Shown piece after piece: positions 1-6,762 of a stretch of DNA of 10,685 bases. Each line of letters opens with the position of its first letter. Position 1 is the first letter of the stretch. The position numbers and the translations under genes are program-made. This stretch comes from Pseudomonadota bacterium (GTDB lineage Bacteria > Pseudomonadota > Gammaproteobacteria > Enterobacterales > Enterobacteriaceae). The notes under the pieces were generated by a model, which did not search any database, was not told the origin of the DNA, and was given only the letters and a program-made list of their open reading frames with translations. The DNA is taken from positions 1 through 10,685 of the forward strand of contig JAEYFY010000281.1 in the NCBI GenBank assembly GCA_023454395.1. Direction: 5' to 3'.

Positions 1-157
1 AGCTGTTCATATCGAGTCATATAAAACTGTTTACCTCAAAACTGTTATAGTCATTTTTAAACTTATTGTCACTATTATAGCTTACTGTCATATGGTCTAC
101 TAATCCACACGATTTACCTGCAATTTACATGTTTATATCAATAAAACGGGGTTTTTT

Positions 158-1492
158 ATGCTTGGGTTAAGTGCCTTTGACTTGGCGCGTATCCAGTTTG
201 CGTTCACAGTTTCTTTTCATATTATCTTCCCCGCAATTACTATCGGACTGGCTAGCTTCTTAGCGGTATTGGAAGGTTTATGGTTAAAAACTCGCAATAA
301 GGATTATTTAGCGTTATTCCATTTTTGGTCAAAAATATTCGCTGTTAACTTTGCTATGGGCGTTGTCTCTGGTTTGGTCATGGCATATCAATTTGGAACC
401 AACTGGAGCTTTTTCTCTGATTTTGCTGGCTCTATTACAGGTCCGCTACTCACTTATGAAGTACTTACCGCTTTCTTTTTAGAAGCGGGTTTCTTAGGTG
501 TGATGCTGTTTGGCTGGAATAAAGTAGGTGAAAAACTTCACTTTTTCGCAACCTGTATGGTGGCATTAGGTACATTAATGTCTACGTTTTGGATCTTGGC
601 TTCAAATAGCTGGATGCAAACACCGCAAGGATTTGAAATTATAAATAACCAAGTCGTTCCCGTAGATTGGGTAGCCGTTATTTTTAACCCATCATTCCCT
701 TATCGCCTTGCTCATATGGGTGTTGCCGCTTTCCTTGCTTCTGCCTTCTTTATTGCTGCATCTGCTTCATGGCATCTGCTCAAAGGTCATAAAACATCTG
801 CAATGAAAAAGATGCTTTCAATGTCTTTATGGATGATTTTAATTTTAGCACCAATTCAAGCACTCATTGGCGATGTCCATGGTTTAAATACCTTAAAACA
901 TCAACCCGCTAAAATTGCCGCAATTGAAGGTCACTGGGAAAATGAACCAGGAGAAGCAACACCGTTAATTCTCTTCGGTGTGCCTGATATGGATGCTGAA
1001 GAAACGAAATATAAGATAGAAATTCCTTATCTTGGCAGCATGATCTTAACTCACAGCTTAGAAAAACAAATTCCAGCATTAAAAGAGTTTCCTAAAGAAG
1101 ACCGACCGAACTCACTTATCGTTTTCTGGTCTTTCCGCATTATGGTTGGTCTGGGTATGTTAATGATTTTAGTGGGTGTTTGGGGAACTTGGCTGCGATA
1201 TAAAAAGAAACTTTATGAATCTAAAGCTTTCTTACGCTTAACTTTTTTAATGGCACCTTCAGGTCTTATCGCTATTCTTGCCGGTTGGTTTACAACAGAA
1301 GTAGGACGTCAACCTTGGGTTGTTTATGGCATACAGCGAACACGAGATGCCGTCTCTGCACATGGTGAAATGCATATGAGTATAAGCCTGCTGATCTTCT
1401 TAGTTGTTTATGGCTCTGTATTCGGTGTTGGATATGCCTATATGTTAAAACTGATCCGTAAAGGTACACCGGAGGTTCATCATGGGAATTGA
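158..1492 (+). CDS. cioA: Cytochrome bd-type quinol oxidase subunit I, CIO class (CioA/CydA)
   Basis: Haem-bearing subunit of an inner-membrane terminal oxidase that oxidises quinol and reduces O2 to water. The 444-residue protein keeps the family's key residues: His21 and His186 (in YRLAHMG) and Met329 (in FWSFRIMVGLG) as haem ligands, Glu101 and Glu109 in the conserved helix that starts GPLLTYE, Lys252 and Glu257 in the Q-loop, and GRQPW at 383-387. E. coli CydA is about 520 residues; the shortfall lies in the periplasmic Q-loop, which here runs quickly from about 257 to 320. A short Q-loop marks the CIO (cyanide-insensitive) branch, so cioA is preferred over cydA, although cyanide resistance itself cannot be read from sequence. 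The start is supported by CGGGG at 147-151, six bases before the ATG, and by the MxGLxAxDLARIQFAF N-terminus usual for the family. Its 3' end overlaps the next gene by 11 bp, and GGAGG at 1471-1475 inside this gene serves that gene. Confidence 0.96.
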   Translation: MLGLSAFDLARIQFAFTVSFHIIFPAITIGLASFLAVLEGLWLKTRNKDYLALFHFWSKIFAVNFAMGVVSGLVMAYQFGTNWSFFSDFAGSITGPLLTYEVLTAFFLEAGFLGVMLFGWNKVGEKLHFFATCMVALGTLMSTFWILASNSWMQTPQGFEIINNQVVPVDWVAVIFNPSFPYRLAHMGVAAFLASAFFIAASASWHLLKGHKTSAMKKMLSMSLWMILILAPIQALIGDVHGLNTLKHQPAKIAAIEGHWENEPGEATPLILFGVPDMDAEETKYKIEIPYLGSMILTHSLEKQIPALKEFPKEDRPNSLIVFWSFRIMVGLGMLMILVGVWGTWLRYKKKLYESKAFLRLTFLMAPSGLIAILAGWFTTEVGRQPWVVYGIQRTRDAVSAHGEMHMSISLLIFLVVYGSVFGVGYAYMLKLIRKGTPEVHHGN

Positions 1493-2489
1493 TTTACCAG
1501 TTATTTGGTTCGTCATTATCGTATTTAGTACGCTAATGTATATTGTCATGGATGGTTTCGATCTTGGTATCGGTATGCTTTATCCATTTATTAAAAGTGA
1601 CCAAGATCGTGACTTAATGATGAATACTGTTGCCCCTGTATGGGATGGTAACGAAACATGGTTAGTCCTAGGTGGCGCCGCATTATTTGGTGCCTTCCCA
1701 TTAGCTTACTCGGTTATTCTTGATGCTTTGGCAATGCCTTTAACATTAATGCTTGTCGCATTAATTTTCCGTGGCGTTGCTTTTGAATTTCGTTTTAAAG
1801 CCGATGCCAGTCACAAAGGTTTTTGGGATAAAGCATTTATCTTTGGCTCTATCTTAGCCACCTTTATGCAAGGTGTTGTCGTGGGTAGCGTTGTTCAAGG
1901 CTTGCCAGTTGTTAATCGTGCCTTTGCGGGTAGCTATTTTGACTGGTTATCTCCTTTCGCACTCTTTTGTGGATTTGGATTAGTTATCGCCTATTCATTA
2001 TTAGGATGTGGCTGGCTGATTATGAAAACCGAAGGTCATTTACAACAGAGTCTATATAATGTTGCTAAACCTCTTACACTCATTATGCTTGCCGTTATTG
2101 CAGTCGTCAGTGCATGGACACCATTAGCACAACCTGCAATTGCTGAACGTTGGTTCACATTACCAAACCTGTTCTTCTTTTTACCTGTTCCTCTTTTGGT
2201 GTTGTACAGCACTTGGTTAATTTTACGCTCAGTGAAAAAACAAGGGCATTACCTTCCTTTCTTTGGTGCGCTGGCGTTAATTTTCTTAGGTTTTGCAGGA
2301 TTAGGAATTAGCATTTGGCCTAACATTATTCCACCGGCAATTAGTTTTGTAGAAGCCTCTGCACCACCAGAAAGCCAAGGATTTATGCTAGTTGGCGCAC
2401 TGTTTATTATTCCAATTATTCTCGTTTACACATTCTGGAGTTATTACGTCTTTAGAGGAAAAACAAATTATGAAGAAGGTTATCACTGA
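1482..2489 (+). CDS. cioB: Cytochrome bd-type quinol oxidase subunit II (CioB/CydB)
   Basis: Second integral-membrane subunit of the bd/CIO oxidase; it pairs with the haem-bearing subunit I. The 335-residue product has the CydB N-terminal signatures MDGFDLGIG (23-31) and WDGNETWLVLGG (54-65), with Asp24, Asp27, Asp55 and Glu58. RGVAFEFRF follows at 97-105. About eight hydrophobic segments fit the fold, and the length matches CioB-type proteins rather than the longer E. coli CydB (379). Translation starts at an ATG inside the end of cioA, 11 bp before its last base, with GGAGG six bases upstream, so the two subunits are probably translationally coupled. The 3' end overlaps the small DUF2474 gene by 20 bp. 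Confidence 0.96.
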   Translation: MGIDLPVIWFVIIVFSTLMYIVMDGFDLGIGMLYPFIKSDQDRDLMMNTVAPVWDGNETWLVLGGAALFGAFPLAYSVILDALAMPLTLMLVALIFRGVAFEFRFKADASHKGFWDKAFIFGSILATFMQGVVVGSVVQGLPVVNRAFAGSYFDWLSPFALFCGFGLVIAYSLLGCGWLIMKTEGHLQQSLYNVAKPLTLIMLAVIAVVSAWTPLAQPAIAERWFTLPNLFFFLPVPLLVLYSTWLILRSVKKQGHYLPFFGALALIFLGFAGLGISIWPNIIPPAISFVEASAPPESQGFMLVGALFIIPIILVYTFWSYYVFRGKTNYEEGYH

Positions 2490-2631
2490 TCCACAAATAC
2501 AAAGTAAGCCCTCATTATTAAAAAAATGGGGATGGTTGATTACTATTTGGTTTTGTAGTGTTTTAGCCTTATTCGCTGTGTCTTCCCTCTTCCGTTTTTT
2601 AATGACGTTAGCCGGAATGAAAGTCAAGTAA
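2470..2631 (+). CDS. Small single-span membrane protein of the DUF2474 type, accessory to the CIO oxidase
   Basis: A 53-residue protein with a short polar basic N-terminus (MKKVITDPQ), a Trp-rich entry (KKWGWL, 18-23) and one hydrophobic segment at about 21-47. This size and pattern fit the DUF2474 family, which is commonly encoded directly after cioB. It is analogous to CydX, the small stabilising subunit of E. coli cytochrome bd, but not obviously homologous to it. The start is set by AGAGGA at 2454-2459, ten bases before the ATG; an upstream ATG at 2392 in the same frame would only read through cioB out of frame. It overlaps cioB by 20 bp, so coupling to oxidase synthesis is likely. A role in assembly or stability of the oxidase is inferred from position and family. 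Confidence 0.85.
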   Translation: MKKVITDPQIQSKPSLLKKWGWLITIWFCSVLALFAVSSLFRFLMTLAGMKVK

Positions 2632-2698
2632 AGGCAAAGTACATACAGCAATATAATTAACTAGCGCCGAATACGGTAAGCTATAAAATAAAAGTAAA

Positions 2699-2732
2699 GA
2701 AAGGGCTGGCGTTATCTTCAGCCCTTTTATCT
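2699..2732 (+). terminator. Intrinsic terminator of the cio operon
   Basis: AAGGGCTG (2701-2708) pairs with CAGCCCTT (2719-2726) around a 10-base loop. The stem extends by one A-T pair, and TTTT then runs into an AT-rich stretch. It lies about 70 bp after the DUF2474 stop codon, where the oxidase operon should end. Confidence 0.85.
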
Positions 2733-3081
2733 TTATTTAAGACAGTGGATTAGCGTTTAATCGCATTAAAACTTAACCTATACTTATTAGAATGCTCTTT
2801 TAACAGCTAAGTTGATCTAAATATTTTGTTATAAAAAGAAAATACAAAAACAAATATCTTTACTTTTCCATGATTAACTAAATTTAAATCAAACTCCTTG
2901 ATAAAATCATTTTAAATACATCATTTTTGATTAACAATAAGAGATAAAATCTTTTTTATGCATGTATTACGATAAATAAAAATATAAACAATCCTATAAA
3001 AAGCTGTCTTCTCTAGAAATAAGATAGAATGAATGTTGAATTAGGCTTCCAAAGTAATTATGATATCGCCGCCTAGAAGAT

Positions 3082-3133
3082 CCATATCTGTATTATTCTA
3101 TAAAGACACACGCTATTAAAAGTGTGGATATGG
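3082..3133. repeat. Two-part inverted repeat (possible RNA hairpin)
   Basis: CCATATC (3082-3088) is complementary to GATATGG (3127-3133). Directly inside the right arm, CACAC (3107-3111) is complementary to GTGTG (3122-3126). Folded, this is a 12-bp right arm interrupted by an 18-base bulge on the left side. The arms are short and the region is AT-rich, so chance is possible. It is listed because it lies in an otherwise unexplained intergenic stretch. Confidence 0.35.
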
Positions 3134-3144
3134 CCGATGTCTGT

Positions 3145-3162
3145 TCAAAATACATGTTTTGA
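3145..3162. repeat. Short palindrome upstream of the DUF805 gene (possible operator)
   Basis: TCAAAA (3145-3150) and TTTTGA (3157-3162) are perfect inverted 6-bp arms around TACATG. It sits about 40 bp upstream of the best -10 candidate for the next gene, a usual place for a regulator site. No known regulator consensus is recognised. Confidence 0.3.
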
Positions 3163-3177
3163 TAATTTAGATTTATC

Positions 3178-3205
3178 TTAATTGCTAAGAAAGATCTCTT
3201 ACACT
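3178..3205 (+). promoter_or_regulatory. Candidate promoter of the DUF805 gene
   Basis: TACACT at 3200-3205 matches four of six bases of a sigma-70 -10 box and lies about 40 bp before the start codon. The only fitting -35 is a poor TTAATT at 3178-3183, spaced 16 bases. Weak call, made because a terminator isolates this gene from the cio operon and it needs its own promoter. Confidence 0.3.
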
Positions 3206-3244
3206 AGGCTTACGTATTGTTGCTACTAAATTAAGGATGAAGTC

Positions 3245-3628
3245 ATGAATTGGTATTTGGAAGTCATTAAAAATAATTACGCTAACTTTTCAGGCCGTGC
3301 TCGCAGAAAAGAATATTGGATGTTTACTCTAGTAAATACCATTATTATTGCTGTTTTATACGCTATTTTAATTTCATCAGTAGATATGAATACAGGTGAA
3401 ATGAGTTCACTAGGTTCAATTGCAGGTATTATTATAGGTATTTATTCTTTAGCAATCATCATACCTAGTCTTGCGGTGACTATTCGTCGTTTCCACGATC
3501 AAGATAAATCAGGTTGGATGTTCTTACTTGCATTTATTCCTGCTGTTGGTGGATTAATTGTTTTTGTCTTTATGTGCCTTGAAGGTACTAGAGGTGACAA
3601 CAGATTCGGTCCAGATCCTAAAGCTTAA
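3245..3628 (+). CDS. DUF805 family inner-membrane protein (YhaH-like)
   Basis: A 127-residue membrane protein of the DUF805 family, whose biochemical role is unknown. The family signatures are all present: FSGRARRKEYW at 15-25, an IRRFHD element at 80-85 followed by SGW at 89-91, and the C-terminal GTRGDNRFGPDP at 114-125. Hydrophobic segments at about 27-46, 58-79 and 92-111 suggest three membrane spans. The start has AAGGA at 3233-3237, seven bases upstream of the ATG. It stands alone, between terminators on both sides, so its neighbours give no hint of function. The length is typical of the family and nothing is missing. Confidence 0.9.
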   Translation: MNWYLEVIKNNYANFSGRARRKEYWMFTLVNTIIIAVLYAILISSVDMNTGEMSSLGSIAGIIIGIYSLAIIIPSLAVTIRRFHDQDKSGWMFLLAFIPAVGGLIVFVFMCLEGTRGDNRFGPDPKA

Positions 3629-3650
3629 TCTCGTACTGAATTAATATAAC

Positions 3651-3697
3651 AATACAGTGAGTATATCTACTATTAAGTTTACTCACTGTATTAATTG
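3651..3697 (+). terminator. Terminator-like stem-loop after the DUF805 gene
   Basis: AATACAGTGAGTA (3651-3663) is perfectly complementary to TACTCACTGTATT (3680-3692), a 13-bp stem with a 16-base loop starting about 22 bp after the stop codon. The tail is only moderately T-rich (AATTGATTTT), so efficiency is uncertain. Its position right after the gene supports a terminator. Confidence 0.65.
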
Positions 3698-3919
3698 ATT
3701 TTCCTACCTTTTTTTACAACCATCTAAAAACACACCTTCTTTTAAAAAATATACCTCTTCATCTCATGAAGTATTGTAATTTAGTATTTTATTTACTTCT
3801 GACTTTTTTGATTAATGATCCTAAGTTATTACATTAAGCTTATTGCATTGATTTTTAAGTTTTTTCTTTATTGTTAATTTGAACTTAATCACATTATATA
3901 AGTAAAAAATACGCATTCC
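3698..3919. other. AT-rich intergenic spacer without a supported gene
   Basis: This part of the 391-bp gap between the DUF805 gene and the siderophore gene has no open frame of note and is strongly AT-rich. The only local structure seen is a small hairpin, CTTCAT (3757-3762) with ATGAAG (3766-3771), around a three-base loop. No function is assigned. Confidence 0.5.
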
Positions 3920-3948
3920 TTTACTAAATCAACGTTAATGTTGATAAT
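3920..3948 (+). promoter_or_regulatory. Candidate sigma-70 promoter of the siderophore-interacting protein gene
   Basis: TTTACT (3920-3925) as -35 and GATAAT (3943-3948) as -10 are separated by exactly 17 bases. The -10 matches five of six consensus positions and the -35 four of six. Transcription would start near 3955, inside the Fur box, which is the usual arrangement of an iron-repressed promoter. Confidence 0.55.
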
Positions 3949-3961
3949 GACTATCATTATT
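3943..3961 (+). promoter_or_regulatory. Fur box (iron-responsive operator)
   Basis: GATAATGACTATCATTATT matches 16 of 19 positions of the classic Fur consensus (GATAATGATAATCATTATC). It overlaps the candidate -10 and start site, so Fe2+-Fur should block RNA polymerase. A further GATAAT at 3972-3977 follows within one turn and may extend the site to a second dimer. Fur control fits the iron-reductase product 59 bp downstream. Confidence 0.85.
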
Positions 3962-4019
3962 AATTGAAAATGATAATATCTACGTCGATAAAACAATTAA
4001 ATGAGTCAGGTAAAAAAAC

Positions 4020-4865
4020 GTGAGTAACCAAAAAACACCTCAAGAAAAAAATATTTATAAACCAGCGCCTCCTCGCCTAGTTCAAGTAAAGCGTATTACT
4101 GATGTTACACCAGGAATGCGTTGTATCACCTTTACGAGTGATGATTTAGATACTTATCCAGCTGATACTGCCGGGGCGCATTTAAAAATATTCTTACCTT
4201 TAGAAGGCCAAGTTAAACCAACAGTACCGGGCTTTTCTGAAAAAGGCCCTAAATGGCCTGAAGGCGAACCAAGATCGATTGTACGTACTTATAGTGTTCG
4301 TGCTATTCGCCCTGAACAAAAAGAGTTAGATATTGAATTTGCAGTACATGACGATGAAGGCCCTGCTATTCATTTTGCGCTAAATGCTAAACAAGGCGAC
4401 TATATTGGGATCACTAATCCCGGTGGTCCTGATCCTTTATTAGCACCCGCGTCACATTACTATATGGCAGCAGATCCAAGTTCATTACCTGCTTTAATGG
4501 CTTTAATTGAAACCATGCAGCCTAATGTTCAAGGGAAAGTCGTTATACGAGTAGAAGACGAAACGCATCGTCAAGAAATTAAACGTCCTAGTGGCTTAGA
4601 GATAATCTGGTTAATTGGTTCTGTTGAAGAACAAACTCAAAACTTAATTAATGAATTTATGTCGTGGGAATTACCTGCTGAAGATGTCGCATTTTGGATT
4701 GCAGGTGAAGACAAAATTATTCGTGCATTAAGACGTCATATACGCCGTGATAATGGTTACGATCGTAGCTTGATTTATGCCATTCCTTATTGGCGTTTTG
4801 GTTATGACGAAGAAGGCTATCACGCTGAACGTCACCATGTTATGGATAACGAAGACGTAAGCTAA
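4020..4865 (+). CDS. Siderophore-interacting protein, FAD-dependent ferric-siderophore reductase family (ViuB/YqjH-like)
   Basis: Cytoplasmic flavoprotein expected to reduce imported ferric siderophore and release Fe2+. The 281 residues show the two family domains. The N-terminal FAD-binding part (about 18-140) has RTYS at 89-92, the RxYS flavin motif, then GPAIHFAL at 114-121 and GDYIGITNPGGP at 126-137. The C-terminal SIP domain (about 145-270) has ADPSSLPAL at 151-159, WIAGE at 226-230, and the YWRxGxxEE signature at 257-265. It is slightly longer than E. coli YqjH (254), mostly at the N-terminus. The start is a GTG with AGG at 4008-4010, nine bases upstream; no in-frame ATG fits, and the ATG at 4001 is in another frame and stops after eight codons. 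An upstream Fur box indicates expression under iron limitation. No transporter or siderophore synthesis gene adjoins it, so the substrate cannot be named. Confidence 0.92.
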   Translation: MSNQKTPQEKNIYKPAPPRLVQVKRITDVTPGMRCITFTSDDLDTYPADTAGAHLKIFLPLEGQVKPTVPGFSEKGPKWPEGEPRSIVRTYSVRAIRPEQKELDIEFAVHDDEGPAIHFALNAKQGDYIGITNPGGPDPLLAPASHYYMAADPSSLPALMALIETMQPNVQGKVVIRVEDETHRQEIKRPSGLEIIWLIGSVEEQTQNLINEFMSWELPAEDVAFWIAGEDKIIRALRRHIRRDNGYDRSLIYAIPYWRFGYDEEGYHAERHHVMDNEDVS

Positions 4866-4897
4866 GCAATAAATTAAAAACTAAGCGTTGGCTGTAC

Positions 4898-4939
4898 AGG
4901 CTGCATATTAATTTCATTAATAATATGCGGCCTTTTTTA
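4898..4939 (+). terminator. Strong intrinsic terminator after the siderophore gene
   Basis: The arm from A4898 to A4910 pairs with T4921 to T4933, giving a 13-bp stem with one G-U pair, a 10-base loop and then TTTTTT. On the minus strand the G-U pair becomes an A-C mismatch and no U-tract follows, so the element is built for plus-strand transcripts. It separates two convergent units and may still slow polymerase from the fimbrial operon. Confidence 0.88.
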
Positions 4940-4953
4940 TTGTACAAATATAA

Positions 4954-5646
4954 TTAATGTATATTCTTCTTATCTTGTTGATAATTTCCATCATCATCGA
5001 TATAGATAACCGTAATTACTTGGTTCATATCAGTTTGCTTTTGATATTGAATGTGCTGTTTTGCAAAAGGAGCCACCATAATAGCATTTGTTAATAGTGC
5101 TTCTTTATCATCAAAATACATCTTCGAAATTGTAAAGTAATAAGCTGTAGGGTTATTTATTGCTAAATATTCTCCATGATGAGTTATTTCTATTTGTTTA
5201 AAAACGTCCTCTGTCGTTAACTTAAGTTGCGCTGGACGATAAAAAAGTTTGATTCGTGTTTGCAATGCTAATTGCAACGTACTGAAGTTTTCTTTATTTT
5301 CTGGTTTAGGTGCTATATCTAATACATTTAAATAAAAAACAGATTCTCTATCTTTAGGTAACCTATTTTCTAATTGTTGTATTTTTAATTGTAATCCACC
5401 ATTTGCAGTCATTTTCGCCATAGGTGGAATAACAATAAAGGGTGCCGTTGTTGTTTCTGGTGTGGAAGCAACATTTCCTTCATCCACCCAACTTTGTATT
5501 AATGTTGACTGCTCACTTTGATTAAAAACTTGTAACAATATTATTGAGTTGTCGGTAGGAAATATTAAACGAGTGCGCTCAAGTACCACACTTGCATAAG
5601 TAAAATGTGTTATTAACATGAATAATAGAATTAAAACACCTTTCAT
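4954..5646 (-). CDS. Second periplasmic pilus chaperone (FGS, PapD-like)
   Basis: Periplasmic immunoglobulin-fold chaperone that caps pilins by donor-strand complementation. A signal peptide (MKGVLILLFM...TYA, cut after about 18) precedes the mature chain. Mature Arg8 (in ERTRLIF) and the Lys of RIKLFYRP (133 of the precursor) match the PapD Arg8 and Lys112 that anchor the pilin C-terminus. The short F1-G1 region after PFIVIPPM places it in the FGS class. I chose the second ATG (5646): GGAAG at 5656-5652 lies five bases upstream, whereas the ATG at 5658 has no ribosome site; starting there adds MEAK. It is clearly related to the first chaperone of the operon: both share QSW(I/V)D(D/E)G, STPE, QLA-TRIK-FYRP and VIY(V/I)DD. 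It is the last gene, 25 bp after the adhesin, so it may serve the adhesin specifically; that is inference. Confidence 0.92.
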   Translation of the reverse strand: MKGVLILLFMLITHFTYASVVLERTRLIFPTDNSIILLQVFNQSEQSTLIQSWVDEGNVASTPETTTAPFIVIPPMAKMTANGGLQLKIQQLENRLPKDRESVFYLNVLDIAPKPENKENFSTLQLALQTRIKLFYRPAQLKLTTEDVFKQIEITHHGEYLAINNPTAYYFTISKMYFDDKEALLTNAIMVAPFAKQHIQYQKQTDMNQVITVIYIDDDGNYQQDKKNIH

Positions 5647-5671
5647 TTTCGCTTCCATTTTTTATGGCTTA

Positions 5672-6751
5672 TTAATCGTAAGACATCACAAGTGTTGCTG
5701 TACTTGTCATTTTTCCTTGAGTGACTGAATTAATATTATAAGGGTAATAATAAGCACCCATATTTATCGAAAATGCAGAAGATATGCTGCCACCTTGATT
5801 AACACTAAAAATACTAGTCGCACTACCTTGTGTATTAATATTGTCAGATAAAATAAGCGGGCTTGCAGTGTTATCACTTTTTACTACACGGAATCCGACA
5901 CCACCTGCACCTTGTGCTGTTGTGTTGGTTAATATAGTTTTGTCCGTTGCCAGTAAATTCTGGCTTGATAAAAACATATTAATGTTACGTGATGCTTTTG
6001 AACCGCTCAAAAAGTCTTGGCAAGTAAAGTTTAATGTAAAAGGGGTATATCCTGCTTTATCTACCGTTTTTGCATCTTTTACGCTAATTAACGGCAATGA
6101 AACAATTAAACCTGCATTAGAAAAATTACATGTTGTCATCACAGGATTATATGTAATTTGCATTGGCTGTAAGAAAATATCGTTTTGATCAACCGGCCAC
6201 TGCCACGTTAATAAAAATTGAATTAATTTAGTGACAATATTCAATAACCATTGAACAAGCCCCAAACTTGATGCATCAGAGGCTAAAATAACTGGTGAAA
6301 CAATTGCTGTGCTACCACTAACTTCTGTGTAATTGCTTGAGGGTTTACTACTTAATAACGTAAATTTCAATGTAAAGTTAGTATCTAAATCTGAAGCAGG
6401 ATGTGTTCCCGCTTGAATATTCGTTACATTATCTTTTTCTAATGACGTTAACGTAATAGAGACAAACTGCTTACCACCATTAAAACCAATTGTCCCTGTC
6501 CGTCCATCATTAAAAGGTGAAGCGATACCCACTGTATTAGGAAATAATATTCCTCTTGCTGTGCATGTAAATGTGCCCGGAAATGTTGTTCTACTCGGTT
6601 TTGTGGTCGTTGTTGAAAGACTATTTAAATCTGCAGATAAATCAAAATTAATGTTGGGTGCAGTAATAGTGCTAGTGGGTTTACAGTTAGCAATTGCCTG
6701 CTGGCTTATTGTTCCTAATAGCATTAAAAATATAAAGGCAGATGATTTCAT
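5672..6751 (-). CDS. Two-domain fimbrial tip adhesin (YehA-like)
   Basis: Probable receptor-binding tip subunit of the fimbria. The 359-residue precursor has a signal peptide (cut after about 22, ...QQAIA-N). An N-terminal adhesin-like domain (about 23-160) has a Cys pair at 23 and 63. A C-terminal pilin domain (about 196-359) has a Cys pair at 208 and 244 and ends TATLVMSYD with a penultimate Tyr, the usual strand recognised by chaperone and usher. It is about twice the length of the major pilin, as expected for a tip adhesin. Between the domains, 163-186 is strongly hydrophobic with three Trp (LVQWLLNIV then LLTWQW), unusual for a secreted pilin. The start has AGGA about nine bases upstream. 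It lies 11 bp after the usher stop. The ligand cannot be told from sequence; the YehA resemblance rests on gene order and domain plan. Confidence 0.85.
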   Translation of the reverse strand: MKSSAFIFLMLLGTISQQAIANCKPTSTITAPNINFDLSADLNSLSTTTTKPSRTTFPGTFTCTARGILFPNTVGIASPFNDGRTGTIGFNGGKQFVSITLTSLEKDNVTNIQAGTHPASDLDTNFTLKFTLLSSKPSSNYTEVSGSTAIVSPVILASDASSLGLVQWLLNIVTKLIQFLLTWQWPVDQNDIFLQPMQITYNPVMTTCNFSNAGLIVSLPLISVKDAKTVDKAGYTPFTLNFTCQDFLSGSKASRNINMFLSSQNLLATDKTILTNTTAQGAGGVGFRVVKSDNTASPLILSDNINTQGSATSIFSVNQGGSISSAFSINMGAYYYPYNINSVTQGKMTSTATLVMSYD

Positions 6752-6762
6752 AAGACTTTCCT

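Larger units (their letters stand above)
2740..3165. other. Long AT-rich intergenic stretch without a supported gene
   Basis: About 500 bp between the cio terminator and the DUF805 gene. All frames are broken by frequent stops and no tRNA-like cloverleaf is evident. The left half (2750-3020) looks like plain AT-rich spacer. The right part holds several small elements: a 15-codon frame (MNVELGFQSNYDIAA) at 3029-3076 with only a poor ribosome site; TAGGC/GCCTA arms at 3042-3046 and 3071-3075; a two-part inverted repeat at 3082-3133; and a 6-bp-arm palindrome at 3145-3162. These could be a decayed gene, a small RNA or an upstream control region of the next gene. None is proven. Confidence 0.5.

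Noticed and set aside
1..157. Promoter and FNR/ArcA sites upstream of cioA
   Set aside because: TATTAT at 73-78 could be a -10 box, but no -35 fits at proper spacing, and no full TTGAT-N4-ATCAA FNR site was found; only an ATCAA half-site at 137-141.
2388..2651. 87-codon minus-strand frame opposite the end of cioB and the DUF2474 gene
   Set aside because: It lies antisense to two well-supported genes, has no family resemblance and looks like a shadow frame.
2898..2910. FNR-like TTGAT-AAA-ATCAT
   Set aside because: The spacer is three bases instead of four, the right half is imperfect, and it lies over 300 bp from the next gene.
4001..4027. Eight-codon frame (MSQVKKRE) overlapping the GTG start of the siderophore gene
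   Set aside because: There is no ribosome site before its ATG; the AGG inside it serves the GTG. A leader-peptide role is not supported.
5841..6188. 115-codon plus-strand frame inside the adhesin gene
   Set aside because: Antisense shadow of a gene with a signal peptide, paired Cys and a pilin C-terminus; no ribosome site or family features.
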